DNA of 64,000 nt, from contig PLUL01000064.1 of the NCBI GenBank assembly GCA_003164895.1, forward strand, positions 1 to 64,000. Direction: 5' to 3'. Below the pieces are notes generated by a model that was not told the origin of the DNA, ran no database searches, and saw nothing but the letters and a program-made list of their open reading frames with translations. The DNA is from Bacteroidota bacterium (GTDB lineage Bacteria; Bacteroidota; Bacteroidia; Palsa-948). The translations under genes were made by a program, and so were the position numbers. Of the stretch, positions 52,842 through 62,557 are shown one piece after another. How positions within the stretch are numbered: position 1 is the first letter of the stretch; each line of letters starts with the position of its first letter.

Positions 52842-54605
52842 ATGAGATTGTTTGACATTTTATATCAATATCATCAGAAATTTCCTAAAGCAGATTGTCT
52901 TGCGAAAAAGGAAAACGGAAAATGGATTACCTATTCTACTCAGGATTTTGTTGACTATTCCGAAAACCTCGCCTATGGATTGCTCGCACTTGGAGTTCAG
53001 CGCGAAGATAAAATTGCAATCATCGCGAACAACCGCCCCGAATGGAATTTTGCCGATATGGGAATTCAAATGAGCGGATGCGTTGATGTTCCTATTTATC
53101 CGACAATTTCAGAGTACGATTTGAAATTTATTTTCAATGATGCACAGGTGAAATTTGTTTTTGTTTCGAGTGCAGAATTGTTTTTGAAGATAAAAAATAT
53201 TACTTCCGATGTTCCGAGCATCCAGGAAATTTATACGTTCAATAATGTTCCGAATGCAAAACATTTTACAGATTTGGTGGAACTCGGAAAAAAAAATCGT
53301 AACGAAGCGAAACTGCAATCCATTAAAGATTCGATTAAGGAAACCGATCTTGCTACTATACTTTATACTTCCGGAACCACCGGAACTCCAAAAGGAGTGA
53401 TGCTTTCGCACAAAAATCTTTTTTCAAATGTGTATGGCGTGCGCGAACTTCCTCCGGCAGGATATCAGGATAGATGTCTGAGTTTTCTACCGCTGAACCA
53501 TATTTACGAGCGGATGCTCAATTACACCTATATGTATTTGGGTATTTCAATTTATTATGCAGAAAGTTTGGATACCATTGCCGATAATCTTCGTGAAATA
53601 AAACCTCAGGTTTTTTCCTGTGTACCCAGATTATTGGAAAAAGTTTACGATAAAATTATTGCGAAAGGAGCTGAACTTACGGGTATTAAAAGAAAATTAT
53701 TTTTCTGGGCAGTTGCGTTGGGAGAGAAATTTGAAGGAGTTGGAAAAGGAAGCTGGTGGTATAATTTCCAATTAAGAATCGCCAACAAATTAATTTTCTC
53801 GAAATGGAGAGAAGCGCTTGGTGGAAATGTTCGAGCTGCGGTTTCGGGTGGAGCAGCATTGAATCCTCGTTTGGCACGGATTTTTTGGAGTGCGCAAATT
53901 CCAATTCTGGAAGGTTACGGATTGACAGAAACCTCTCCGGTAATTGCAGTAAACTATTTGAAATCCGGCTGCATGAAATTTGGAACGGTTGGTCCGGTAA
54001 TTGAAAATGTACAGGTGAAAATTGCGGAAGACGGAGAAATTCTTTGCAAAGGTCCGAATGTGATGCTCGGATATTATCAGAGATTGGAAGCAACCGCAGA
54101 AGTAATTGATAAAGATGGTTGGTTTCACACAGGTGATATAGGAATTATTGAAGACGGAAAGTTTTTAAAGATCACCGATCGCAAAAAAGAAATTTTCAAA
54201 ACTTCAGGCGGAAAATACATTGCGCCTCAGATGATCGAAAATAAATTGAAAGAAGTTTCGCTGATCGAACAAGCGATGATCATCGGTGAAAATCAAAAAT
54301 TTGCATCCGCACTTATCGTTCCTTCATTCGTCAAGATAAAAGAAATGTACGCCAAACAAGGGAAAACATTTAATAGTAATGAAGAAGCAATAAAGAACCC
54401 TGAAGTTATCAATATTATAAAGGAAGGAATTGACAAGGTGAACAAAACTCTTGCTCAATACGAATCTTTAAAAAAATTTGAACTCCTTCCGAGAGAATGG
54501 ACCGTAGATAAAGGAGAAATGACTCCGAAACTTTCATTGAAAAGAAAAGTAATTTTAGAAGCAAATAAAAATCTGGTAGAAAAAATATATAAAGACACAC
54601 TATGA
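52842..54605 (+). CDS. fadD: Long-chain fatty-acid--CoA ligase (AMP-forming)
   Basis: A 587-residue adenylate-forming enzyme. The AMP-binding signature is TILYTSGTTGTPKGVMLSH (about residues 170-190). LEGYGLTETSPVIAVNY, WFHTGDIGIIEDGKFLKITD (ATP-binding Asp) and KTSGGKYIAPQMIENKL are downstream family motifs. It activates long-chain fatty acids to acyl-CoA for the beta-oxidation enzymes that follow. I start at the ATG at 52842; a TTG at 52833 is in frame. Its stop overlaps the start of the next gene by 4 nt (ATGA), so the two are co-translated. Confidence 0.94.
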   Translation: MRLFDILYQYHQKFPKADCLAKKENGKWITYSTQDFVDYSENLAYGLLALGVQREDKIAIIANNRPEWNFADMGIQMSGCVDVPIYPTISEYDLKFIFNDAQVKFVFVSSAELFLKIKNITSDVPSIQEIYTFNNVPNAKHFTDLVELGKKNRNEAKLQSIKDSIKETDLATILYTSGTTGTPKGVMLSHKNLFSNVYGVRELPPAGYQDRCLSFLPLNHIYERMLNYTYMYLGISIYYAESLDTIADNLREIKPQVFSCVPRLLEKVYDKIIAKGAELTGIKRKLFFWAVALGEKFEGVGKGSWWYNFQLRIANKLIFSKWREALGGNVRAAVSGGAALNPRLARIFWSAQIPILEGYGLTETSPVIAVNYLKSGCMKFGTVGPVIENVQVKIAEDGEILCKGPNVMLGYYQRLEATAEVIDKDGWFHTGDIGIIEDGKFLKITDRKKEIFKTSGGKYIAPQMIENKLKEVSLIEQAMIIGENQKFASALIVPSFVKIKEMYAKQGKTFNSNEEAIKNPEVINIIKEGIDKVNKTLAQYESLKKFELLPREWTVDKGEMTPKLSLKRKVILEANKNLVEKIYKDTL

Positions 54606-56974
54606 AACGAACAATCAAAAAAGTAGCCGTACTCGGCTCAGGAGTTATGGGAAGTAGAATCGCTTGTCATTTTGCAAACATTGGAGTTGAAGTTCTGTTG
54701 CTGGATATTGTTCCGAAAGATGCACCAGCGGATAAAAAATCACGCAACAAGATTGTGAACGATGCGCTTGCATTTGCACTGAAGTCGAACCCTTCGCCTA
54801 TCTACAAAAAATCTTTTGCGAACAGAATTATCACCGGTAATTTTGAGGATGACATGAAAAATATTTCTTCCTGCGATTGGATCATTGAAGTGGTAGTAGA
54901 AAGACTGGATATTAAGAAATTGGTTTTTGATAACGTAGAAAAATTCCGTCAACCCGGATCACTCATCACTTCCAACACTTCAGGAATTCCAATTCATTTA
55001 ATGCTGGAAGGAAGAAGCGAAGATTTCCAAAAGAATTTCTGTGGCTCGCATTTCTTCAATCCACCGCGCTATTTAAAACTGCTGGAAATAATTCCCACTC
55101 CGAAAACTTCTCCTGAAGTAACAGATTTCTTGATGCATTACGGAGATTTGTACCTCGGAAAAACAACAGTTCTCTGCAAAGACACTCCGGCATTTATCGC
55201 AAATCGCGTAGGAGTTTTTGGAATCATGAGTTTGTTTCACCTTGTAGAAAAGATGGGATTGACCGTTGAAGAAGTAGATAAACTTACCGGTCCGGTTCTT
55301 GGCAGACCAAAATCTGCCACCTTCCGCACGTGCGATGTGGTTGGTTTGGATACGCTTGTTCATGTGGCAAATGGTCTTGCACAAGGAGTTCCGAACGATG
55401 AAGCTAAGGAATTTTTCAAACTTCCCTCGTATGTTGCGAAGATGAACGAGAACAAATGGTTTGGAGATAAAACCGGACAAGGATTTTATAAGAAAGTAAA
55501 ATCAAAAGAAGGAAAGTCGGAAATTCAGGCGATGGATTTGAAAACTTTGGAATACAAACCATCTCAGAAAGTAAAATTCGCAACGCTGGAACAAACCAAG
55601 CCGATTGACAATCTGAAAGACCGTTTGAAAGTAATGATCGCAGGAAAAGATAAAGCCGGAGATTTTTACCGCGCGTCTTTCTTCGGATTGTTCCAATATG
55701 TTTCCAACCGCATTCCTGAAATTTCGGATGAACTTTATAAAATTGACGATGCGATGAAAGCCGGTTTTGGATGGGAATTAGGTCCGTTTGAATATTGGGA
55801 TGCGTTGGGCGTGAAAGAAACAGTTGCCTACATGGAAAAAGCAGGCAACAAACCTGCGCAGTGGATTTATGATTTCATTTCATCCGGCAAGAATTCTTTT
55901 TATGCTGTTGAAAATAATTCTAAAAAATATTACGACATTCCTTCAAAATCATATAAAGCAATTCCGGGAACGGAAGAATATATTTCGCTTGAAATTATTC
56001 GTCCTACAAAAACTGTTTGGAAAAATTCAGGAGCAACCGTTACCGACATTGGCGATGGAATTTTAAATCTGGAATGGAACACCAAGATGAATTCCATTGG
56101 CGGAGAAGTTCTGGAAGGTGTGAACAAAGCAATTGAAATTGCGGAAAAAGATTTCCGTGGTTTGGTAATTTCAAATGAAGGAGCGAATTTTTCCGCCGGA
56201 GCAAACGTGGGAATGATTTTTATGCTCGCGGTGGAGCAGGAATGGGACGAACTTAATTTTGCCGTGAAAGCATTTCAGAATGCGATGATGCGCGTGCGTT
56301 ACTCATCAATTCCTGTGGTGGTGGCTCCACACAATCTTGCACTCGGCGGCGCCTGCGAAATGAGCATGCACTCCGATAAAGTGGTGGCACATGCCGAAAC
56401 ATATATGGGTCTGGTGGAATTTGGCGTTGGACTAATTCCTGGAGGTGGCGGCACAAAAGAATTTGCCGTGCGTCTTTCGGATGAATTACAGGATGGAGAT
56501 GTGGAGCTGAATAATTTCCGCGATAAATTTTTAACCATTGGTCAGGCAAAAGTTTCAACTTCTGCTCACGAAGCATTTGATTTGGGATATTTGAGAAAAG
56601 GAACGGATAGAGTGGTTACTTCGTATGCGCGTTTGCTGACAGAAGCAAAAGCAGAGTGTGTGAAACTTTCAGTAGGATACAGCCGACCTGTTCCAAGAAA
56701 AGATATTCGCGTGCTTGGAAAACAGGCACTTGGGCTTGCTTATCTCGGAGCAAACTCCATGCTCAGCGGAAATTATATTTCGGAACACGATGTAAAAATT
56801 TCTCAGAAGCTGGCGTATGTTTTGTGCGGTGGCGATTTGTCATCTCCAACCGTGGTGAGCGAACAATATTTATTGGATTTGGAAAGAGAAGCGTTCATGT
56901 CTCTCACCGGTGAGAAAAAAACACTGGAAAGAATTCAATCAATTATTACTGGCGGAAAGGTGTTGAGGAATTAA
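54602..56974 (+). CDS. 3-hydroxyacyl-CoA dehydrogenase / enoyl-CoA hydratase fusion (FadN-like)
   Basis: A 790-residue bifunctional beta-oxidation protein. Residues about 5-300 are the NAD-dependent dehydrogenase (VAVLGSGVMGSRIACHFA dinucleotide fold; GSHFFNPPRYLKLLEII with the catalytic His); a second dehydrogenase-like helical domain spans about 345-440. Residues about 480-700 are the crotonase fold, with NFSAGANVGMIF and PHNLALGGACEMSMHSD for the oxyanion hole. This domain order is that of Bacillus FadN, opposite to E. coli FadB. It is translationally coupled to fadD; the thiolase and acyl-CoA dehydrogenase genes lie about 2 kb downstream. Confidence 0.93.
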   Translation: MKRTIKKVAVLGSGVMGSRIACHFANIGVEVLLLDIVPKDAPADKKSRNKIVNDALAFALKSNPSPIYKKSFANRIITGNFEDDMKNISSCDWIIEVVVERLDIKKLVFDNVEKFRQPGSLITSNTSGIPIHLMLEGRSEDFQKNFCGSHFFNPPRYLKLLEIIPTPKTSPEVTDFLMHYGDLYLGKTTVLCKDTPAFIANRVGVFGIMSLFHLVEKMGLTVEEVDKLTGPVLGRPKSATFRTCDVVGLDTLVHVANGLAQGVPNDEAKEFFKLPSYVAKMNENKWFGDKTGQGFYKKVKSKEGKSEIQAMDLKTLEYKPSQKVKFATLEQTKPIDNLKDRLKVMIAGKDKAGDFYRASFFGLFQYVSNRIPEISDELYKIDDAMKAGFGWELGPFEYWDALGVKETVAYMEKAGNKPAQWIYDFISSGKNSFYAVENNSKKYYDIPSKSYKAIPGTEEYISLEIIRPTKTVWKNSGATVTDIGDGILNLEWNTKMNSIGGEVLEGVNKAIEIAEKDFRGLVISNEGANFSAGANVGMIFMLAVEQEWDELNFAVKAFQNAMMRVRYSSIPVVVAPHNLALGGACEMSMHSDKVVAHAETYMGLVEFGVGLIPGGGGTKEFAVRLSDELQDGDVELNNFRDKFLTIGQAKVSTSAHEAFDLGYLRKGTDRVVTSYARLLTEAKAECVKLSVGYSRPVPRKDIRVLGKQALGLAYLGANSMLSGNYISEHDVKISQKLAYVLCGGDLSSPTVVSEQYLLDLEREAFMSLTGEKKTLERIQSIITGGKVLRN

Positions 56975-57017
56975 ATCCTTTGGTGGAGATTGGATTTATA
57001 TAATTAAACAAACACTA

Positions 57018-57602
57018 ATGGCAGAATGTACAATATGTGGTGAATACACAAAGTATAACGGTGAGCTTTGTTTAAAATGTTATAAAGCAACCAATGGGGA
57101 ATTTGTTTCTGATAAAGAAGAAAAAGATAATTCTTGGGTATATAATCTTATTAAAGGAAGAATTGCTGAAACAATAATCGAAGAATTGTTTTTGAGTTTA
57201 GGTTTTCAGGTTTTCAAATATGGAATGGAAAATACGATTCCAGGCATAATGGAATTACTGAAAGGAATAAAGGGAGAAGTTGCTATGGAAATAAAACGAA
57301 TGCCAGATTTAGTTGTATATAAAGATAGCCGAGCACATTTTATAGAGGTAAAATTCAGAGCAAGCGAAACATTTAAGTTAAACGATATAGATAAAAAAGG
57401 CGATTATCCTTATGAGAATGCTTTAATCGTTATAGTTTCAAAAAAACATATCAAATGTATTTCATATAAAGAACTGCAATCAGGAAAAGAAATTGCGCCA
57501 ACATGTCATAATTATCTCGGAAGTAGAAAAGAATTTGAAACTGATAATCTTAAAATTATCGAGTATTGTAAATATGCGGTGAGATTTTTTGAGAATGTTT
57601 AA
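57018..57602 (+). CDS. Putative PD-(D/E)XK nuclease-fold protein with N-terminal zinc ribbon
   Basis: A 194-residue protein. An N-terminal zinc ribbon (C4, C7, C18, C21 in CTICGEYTKYNGELCLKC) is followed by a helix with KGRIAETIIEELFLSLGFQV and by a PD-(D/E)XK-like core: E51, PD at 96-97 (RMPDLVVY) and IEVK at 109-112. This matches the fold of many restriction and repair nucleases, but I cannot assign a subfamily. It stands alone between the fatty-acid genes, 43 nt after the FadN-like gene, with an AT-rich composition, and may have been acquired. It could be a repair, defence or RNA-processing enzyme. It could also be a non-catalytic member. Confidence 0.7.
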   Translation: MAECTICGEYTKYNGELCLKCYKATNGEFVSDKEEKDNSWVYNLIKGRIAETIIEELFLSLGFQVFKYGMENTIPGIMELLKGIKGEVAMEIKRMPDLVVYKDSRAHFIEVKFRASETFKLNDIDKKGDYPYENALIVIVSKKHIKCISYKELQSGKEIAPTCHNYLGSRKEFETDNLKIIEYCKYAVRFFENV

Positions 57603-57643
57603 TCGTCAACTACGATATAAATAAATTCTTCTTCCGATTTCCA

Positions 57644-58900
57644 CTAAGCTTTATTAAGCGTAATCACCGTTATCTCAGGCCAGATTCCAACTCTGCCGGG
57701 GAAACCAATAAAACCAATTCCGCGGTTCACATAGAGGTAGCGATTATTTTCTTCGTACAAACCTGCCCATCGTTTGTATTTTAATTGTGCAGGAGAAAAC
57801 CGCAAACCCGGAATCTCCACACCAAATTGTGCACCGTGTGTGTGTCCGGCAAGCGTGAGGTGTACATGCGTGCGATGGTTCATCACTTGTTCTTCCCAAT
57901 GTGTCGGGTCGTGCGAGAGAAGAATTTTAAAAGCACCATCGGTTGTTCCCTGCAAAGTTTTTTTAAAATCTCCGTATTGCGCAAAACCTTTTCCCCAGTT
58001 TTCCATTCCTAAAAGTTCGATGTGTTGTCCGTCCTTTTCAATTTTTGTATTCTCATTTTTCAATAATTTAAAATCCAATCGTTCGTGCATTTTAAAAAGT
58101 CGCTGCATATTTTCCTGCTTCGCATGTGCCGATGACCATTCCAAATAATCTCCATAATCGTGATTTCCAAGGATGGAATATTTTCCCATGCGCGCTTTCA
58201 GTTTGCTGAACACATCCGCCCAAGGTTCCATCTCTTCAGCTTTGTTGTTCACTAAATCTCCGGTGAAAAAAATAATATCTGAGTTTTGTTCGTTCACCAA
58301 TTTAACTGCGCGCTCCACCGCTTCTGCATCGTCAAAACTTCCCACATGCAAATCGGAAATCTGAGTGATGGTGAGTCCGTGAAAAGCATCCGGTAAATCT
58401 TTGAATGAAAGATTTGTTCGATGAATTTTGAAATTGTATTTCCCTTTTGTGATTCCGTATAAAATACTTACTGCCGGAATTAAAGCAGCGAATCCTGCCA
58501 TCCATCCGATGAATTGTCTTCTCGATTCAAAATACGGAACGTTTGAAAAATTTCCTGTCAGCTTAAAAATTCCGACTCCTCCTGCGCGAATCAGACGGTA
58601 AATATCTTCCATTCCGAAAAAAAACAGCAGCACAATTTTTGGAACATACAACAATATGAATAAACTCATCGTCCATTTCACCGCGGGAACAGCAGGACCT
58701 TCATCTTTGGAGAAAGAAAGCAACATGTATATTGTCATTAGGTAGAAAGCAATTGTGATTCCCCAATAGCAAAGCGATACGATGAAGCGGAGGCGGATGG
58801 AAGAAAAAGCGCTTTTTACACCTGAAAAAATATACAAGTCGAGCAAAAAAACGATAACTAATATAAGAGAAAACCGAGGAATAAGAGAGTGTGGAGTCAT
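57644..58900 (-). CDS. Membrane-anchored metallophosphoesterase
   Basis: A 418-residue protein. Four TM helices occupy about residues 5-150. The calcineurin-like domain follows (about 175-418), with ITQISDLHVGSFDD, IFFTGDLVNN, SILGNHDYGD, ILLSHDPTHW and LTLAGHTHGAQFG supplying the di-metal site. It is similar to YkuE-type phosphoesterases (UDP-diacylglucosamine or phosphonate-like substrates in some members), so the substrate is open. It is convergent with the nuclease gene and divergent from the thiolase gene. The active site is predicted on the outer face of the membrane. Confidence 0.92.
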   Translation of the reverse strand: MTPHSLIPRFSLILVIVFLLDLYIFSGVKSAFSSIRLRFIVSLCYWGITIAFYLMTIYMLLSFSKDEGPAVPAVKWTMSLFILLYVPKIVLLFFFGMEDIYRLIRAGGVGIFKLTGNFSNVPYFESRRQFIGWMAGFAALIPAVSILYGITKGKYNFKIHRTNLSFKDLPDAFHGLTITQISDLHVGSFDDAEAVERAVKLVNEQNSDIIFFTGDLVNNKAEEMEPWADVFSKLKARMGKYSILGNHDYGDYLEWSSAHAKQENMQRLFKMHERLDFKLLKNENTKIEKDGQHIELLGMENWGKGFAQYGDFKKTLQGTTDGAFKILLSHDPTHWEEQVMNHRTHVHLTLAGHTHGAQFGVEIPGLRFSPAQLKYKRWAGLYEENNRYLYVNRGIGFIGFPGRVGIWPEITVITLNKA

Positions 58901-59027
58901 AGTAACTTCTGCTAATGTAGTCGTTTAAGGATGAAAAATATTGTACAAGGTTAAAAATAATTCTGAATCTGTCTGATTTTTCACTTTAATTGTATCTCAA
59001 TTTCTCTATGTTAAATGAGATTTTTTT

Positions 59028-59035
59028 TAGCTTTG
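59028..59035 (+). promoter_or_regulatory. Candidate -7 promoter element of the thiolase gene
   Basis: TAGCTTTG, an exact TAnnTTTG match, 27 nt before the ATG at 59063. It lies after the longer possible start at 59015, which supports 59063 as the real start. Confidence 0.55.
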
Positions 59036-59062
59036 CGAAGAATATTTTCTCATATAAAAATT

Positions 59063-60241
59063 ATGAACGCATACATAGTAGCAGGATTTCGTTCCGCAGT
59101 TGGCAAAGCCACCAGAGGAGGATTTCGTTTCACACGCACCGATGATTTGGCTTCGGATGTCATCAAGCATTTGATGAAATCTGTTCCGAACGTGAACAAA
59201 GACCAAGTTGACGATTTGATAGTTGGCAACGCAATGCCCGAGGCGGAACAAGGTTTGAACATGTCAAGATTTATTTCGCTTCTTGCATTTGATACTGACA
59301 AAATTCCCGGAATGACGGTGAACCGTTACTGCGCATCGGGATTGGAATCAATTTCAATTGCCAGCGCAAAAATAAATGCCGGACTTGCCGAATGCATAAT
59401 TGCTGGCGGAGCAGAAAGCATGAGTTTGATTCCGATGGGCGGCTCGCGTATCGTTCCGAATTTTGAAGTGGCAAAAGTTCACCCTGATTATTACTGGGGA
59501 ATGGGTTTGACAGCTGAAGCGGTTGCGAAAGAATATAAAATTTCCCGCGAAGACCAAGATAAGTTTTCGCTGAATTCTCATCTGAAAGCGATTGCAGCAA
59601 TTAAAGCTGGAAAATTCAAAGATGAAATTGTTCCTGTGAAAGTTTCAGAAAATTATTTAGAGGAAAATGAAAAAAGGAAAACGCGTGAGTTCATTGTTGA
59701 TACCGATGAAGGTCCTCGCGCGGATACAACTATTGAAGCGCTTGCAAAACTAAAACCTGTGTTTGATGCGAAAGGAGTTGTAACGGCAGGAAATTCTTCA
59801 CAAACTTCGGATGGCGCATCTTTCGTGATGGTGGTGAGTGAAAAATTTATGAAAGAAAATAAATTGACACCGATCGCAAGAATGGTTTCGTATGCTGCAG
59901 CAGGAGTTCCTCCGCGCGTTATGGGAATTGGTCCAGTAGCTGCAATTCCAAAAGCATTAAAGATTGCTGGTTTGAAACAGGATCAAATTGATTTGGTAGA
60001 GTTGAATGAAGCGTTTGCTTCTCAGTCGCTGGCAGTGGTTCGTGAATTGAAATTGAATCCTGAAATCGTAAATGTAAATGGCGGAGCAATTGCACTCGGA
60101 CATCCGCTGGGCTGCACCGGAGCAAAACTTTCCGTTCAACTATTTAATGAACTTCGCAGGAGAAAAAAGAAATATGGAATTGTTTCCATGTGTGTGGGAA
60201 CAGGACAAGGAGCCGCAGGAGTTTTTGAACTAATGAATTAA
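59063..60241 (+). CDS. fadA: Acetyl-CoA acyltransferase (3-ketoacyl-CoA thiolase)
   Basis: A 392-residue thiolase starting MNAYIVAGFRSAVGKA. The acylation Cys is in TVNRYCASGLESI, the second active-site block is NEAFASQSL, and GGAIALGHPLGCTGAKL and SMCVGTGQGAAGVFE give the catalytic His and Cys. It cleaves 3-ketoacyl-CoA to acetyl-CoA and a shortened acyl-CoA in the last step of beta-oxidation. The ORF extends to 59015, but the promoter element at 59028 and the N-terminal family alignment favour 59063. It is 12 nt ahead of the acyl-CoA dehydrogenase gene. Confidence 0.95.
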   Translation: MNAYIVAGFRSAVGKATRGGFRFTRTDDLASDVIKHLMKSVPNVNKDQVDDLIVGNAMPEAEQGLNMSRFISLLAFDTDKIPGMTVNRYCASGLESISIASAKINAGLAECIIAGGAESMSLIPMGGSRIVPNFEVAKVHPDYYWGMGLTAEAVAKEYKISREDQDKFSLNSHLKAIAAIKAGKFKDEIVPVKVSENYLEENEKRKTREFIVDTDEGPRADTTIEALAKLKPVFDAKGVVTAGNSSQTSDGASFVMVVSEKFMKENKLTPIARMVSYAAAGVPPRVMGIGPVAAIPKALKIAGLKQDQIDLVELNEAFASQSLAVVRELKLNPEIVNVNGGAIALGHPLGCTGAKLSVQLFNELRRRKKKYGIVSMCVGTGQGAAGVFELMN

Positions 60242-60253
60242 AAAATATAAATT

Positions 60254-62050
60254 ATGGCAACCGAAACAAAACCAACAACAGCATTAAAAGGAGGAGAATT
60301 CCTCATCAAAGAAACAGAAGCACAATCAATTTTTATTCCTGAACAATGGAACGAAGAACAAAAAATGATTGCGCAATCATGTGCAGATTTTCTCACACAG
60401 GAAGTTTATCCTAACATCGAAAAAATTGATGCGCAGGAGCCGGGACTCATCGTAAAACTTCTGAACAAAGCAGCAGACCTTGGTTTGCTTGGGCTGAGTG
60501 TTCCTGAACAATACGGTGGCTTTGAAAAAGACTTTGTGACCGGAATGCTTGCTACTGAAGTTTTGGGTGCAGGATATTCTTTTGCCGTTGCTATTTCTGC
60601 TCACACTGGAATTGGAACGCTTCCAATTTTATATTATGGAAACGAAGCTCAGAAAAAGAAATACATTCCGAAACTTGCAAGTGGTGAATGGAAAGCGTGT
60701 TATTGTTTGACAGAACCAAGTGCGGGTTCAGATGCAAATTCCGGAAAAACAAAAGCAATTCTTTCTGCCGATGGAAAACATTATATCCTGAACGGACAAA
60801 AAATGTGGATAACGAACGGAGGATTTGCCGATGTATTCACTGTGTTTGCAAAAATTGATAATGATGAAAATCTTTCTGCTTTCATCGTGGAAAAAAGTTT
60901 TGGCGGAATCACATTGAATCCCGAAGAACACAAAATGGGAATCAAAGGAAGTTCAACTCGCCAGGTTTTCTTTAACGATTGCAAAGTTCCGGTTGAAAAT
61001 TTGTTGAGCGACAGACAAAACGGATTCAAGATAGCAGTTAATATTTTGAATTTAGGAAGAGTAAAACTTGGAGCTGCTGCTATTGGCGCGGCAAAACAAG
61101 TTGCTACAAAAGCGATTCAGTATGCTAATGAGAGAAATCAGTTTGGCAGACCTATTTCGAAATACGGAGCCATTCGTTATAAACTTGCTGAACAGGCAAT
61201 CAGAATTTACGCTGTTGAAGCGGCTGTGTATCGTGCATCGCAAAATATTGAAGATGCCATCATCGCGCTTGAAGCTGGCGGAATGGAAAAAGGAAAAGCA
61301 ATGCTGAAAGGCGTGGAGCAATTTGCACCTGAAGCAGCAATTCTGAAAGTTGCAGGAAGCGAAGCGTTAGATTATGTGGTGGATGAAGGTGTTCAGATTT
61401 ACGGAGGCATGGGTTATTCTGCCGATGCACCGATGGACCGCGCTTACCGCGATTCTCGCATCAATAGAATTTTTGAGGGGACAAATGAAATCAACAGAAT
61501 GCTGACTGTGGATATGATGCTCAAACGCGCAATGAAAGGCGAATTAGATTTGATGGGACCGGCAACAAAAATTGCAGGAGAACTGATGAGCATTCCTGAT
61601 TTAGGAGGAGAAGACACAACTTTGTTTTCAGCAGAGAAAAAATACCTGAAGAATTTTAAGAAAGCAGTTTTAATGGTAGCAGGAAGTGCAGCACAAAAAC
61701 TGATGATGGAATTATCGAAAGAACAGGAAGTGCTGATGAACATTGCCGATATGCTGATTGATTTATATGTATCTGAATCCGTTCAACTGAGGGTTGAGAA
61801 ATTGGTTTCGATGCACGGTGAAAAAAATTGTCAGGAGCAAATTGACATCATGCGCGTTTACTTAAATGATGCTGCTGACAGAATTCATAAAAATGGTAAA
61901 GAAGCAATTAACTCCTATTCATCAGGCGATGAGCAAAGAATGATGCTGATGGGCTTAAAACGTTTTACCAAGACAGAACCATTCAACGCGAAAGATGCAA
62001 GAAGAAGAGTAGCTGCAAAATTAATTTCGGAAAATAAATATTGCTATTAA
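60254..62050 (+). CDS. fadE: Acyl-CoA dehydrogenase
   Basis: A 598-residue FAD enzyme. CYCLTEPSAGSDANSGKTKA and KMWITNGGFADVFTVFAKI bind FAD and substrate, HKMGIKGSSTRQVFF is a conserved loop, and RINRIFEGTNEINRML supplies the catalytic-base region. The extra C-terminal domain of about 170 residues resembles very-long-chain acyl-CoA dehydrogenases of this phylum. It performs the first oxidative step of beta-oxidation. It is 12 nt after the thiolase gene, and its stop overlaps the convergent gene at 62047 by 4 nt. Confidence 0.93.
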   Translation: MATETKPTTALKGGEFLIKETEAQSIFIPEQWNEEQKMIAQSCADFLTQEVYPNIEKIDAQEPGLIVKLLNKAADLGLLGLSVPEQYGGFEKDFVTGMLATEVLGAGYSFAVAISAHTGIGTLPILYYGNEAQKKKYIPKLASGEWKACYCLTEPSAGSDANSGKTKAILSADGKHYILNGQKMWITNGGFADVFTVFAKIDNDENLSAFIVEKSFGGITLNPEEHKMGIKGSSTRQVFFNDCKVPVENLLSDRQNGFKIAVNILNLGRVKLGAAAIGAAKQVATKAIQYANERNQFGRPISKYGAIRYKLAEQAIRIYAVEAAVYRASQNIEDAIIALEAGGMEKGKAMLKGVEQFAPEAAILKVAGSEALDYVVDEGVQIYGGMGYSADAPMDRAYRDSRINRIFEGTNEINRMLTVDMMLKRAMKGELDLMGPATKIAGELMSIPDLGGEDTTLFSAEKKYLKNFKKAVLMVAGSAAQKLMMELSKEQEVLMNIADMLIDLYVSESVQLRVEKLVSMHGEKNCQEQIDIMRVYLNDAADRIHKNGKEAINSYSSGDEQRMMLMGLKRFTKTEPFNAKDARRRVAAKLISENKYCY

Positions 62051-62484
62051 GGATTTGTCGCGTCCGGCAACTCGTTAAAATTTTTCACTTTGAACGAAGC
62101 TGTTTTGTGTGATGACGATTTTCTGTCAATTTTTTTATAATAAACAATCACTCCTTTTGTAAGGTTTGATTGTTTTTTTCCAACATCTCGGCAAGTCGGA
62201 CATTTTTCCGGTTTTTTCAAATCCTGACTAAAACTAATTATGTAATATCCTTTGTCGTTTTTTATAGAAGTATATTCAATATTCAATTCATCTGCAATTC
62301 CTTTCACAGAATCAATCCTTATCTCGGTAGATTTTTTGGTTTTAAATTCAATAAAGTAATTCATGGTGATGCCACCCGTTTCTCCAATTTTTTTCTGGCA
62401 AGTTGAATTGATAATTTTTATTTGGCAGAAGGCAGAAGGCAGAAGGCAGAAGGCAAACAATGCAAAAAGAAAACTTTTTTTCAT
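62047..62484 (-). CDS. Small secreted protein with repeat-built signal peptide
   Basis: A 145-residue protein. The signal peptide MKKSFLFALFAFCLLPSAFCQ is largely encoded by four heptamer repeats (62424-62451), which read as FCLLPSAFC-like hydrophobic residues. The mature part is a single small domain with two Cys pairs (TCQKK; CPTCRDVGKK) and a conserved-looking YFIEFKTKKSTEIRIDSVKG. No family is recognised. It overlaps the convergent acyl-CoA dehydrogenase gene by 4 nt. Confidence 0.65.
   Translation of the reverse strand: MKKSFLFALFAFCLLPSAFCQIKIINSTCQKKIGETGGITMNYFIEFKTKKSTEIRIDSVKGIADELNIEYTSIKNDKGYYIISFSQDLKKPEKCPTCRDVGKKQSNLTKGVIVYYKKIDRKSSSHKTASFKVKNFNELPDATNP
62424..62451 (-). repeat. 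Four tandem GGCAGAA heptamers in a signal peptide
   Basis: Four perfect copies of GGCAGAA on the + strand within the signal-peptide coding region of the minus-strand gene. The number of repeats changes the reading frame unless it changes by three. Confidence 0.85.
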
Positions 62485-62557
62485 GGCACAATCTTTATCC
62501 GAAGATATGTTTTATTCGTAATATTGATTCCTGAAATTTCATCGCTTAAATAAATAT

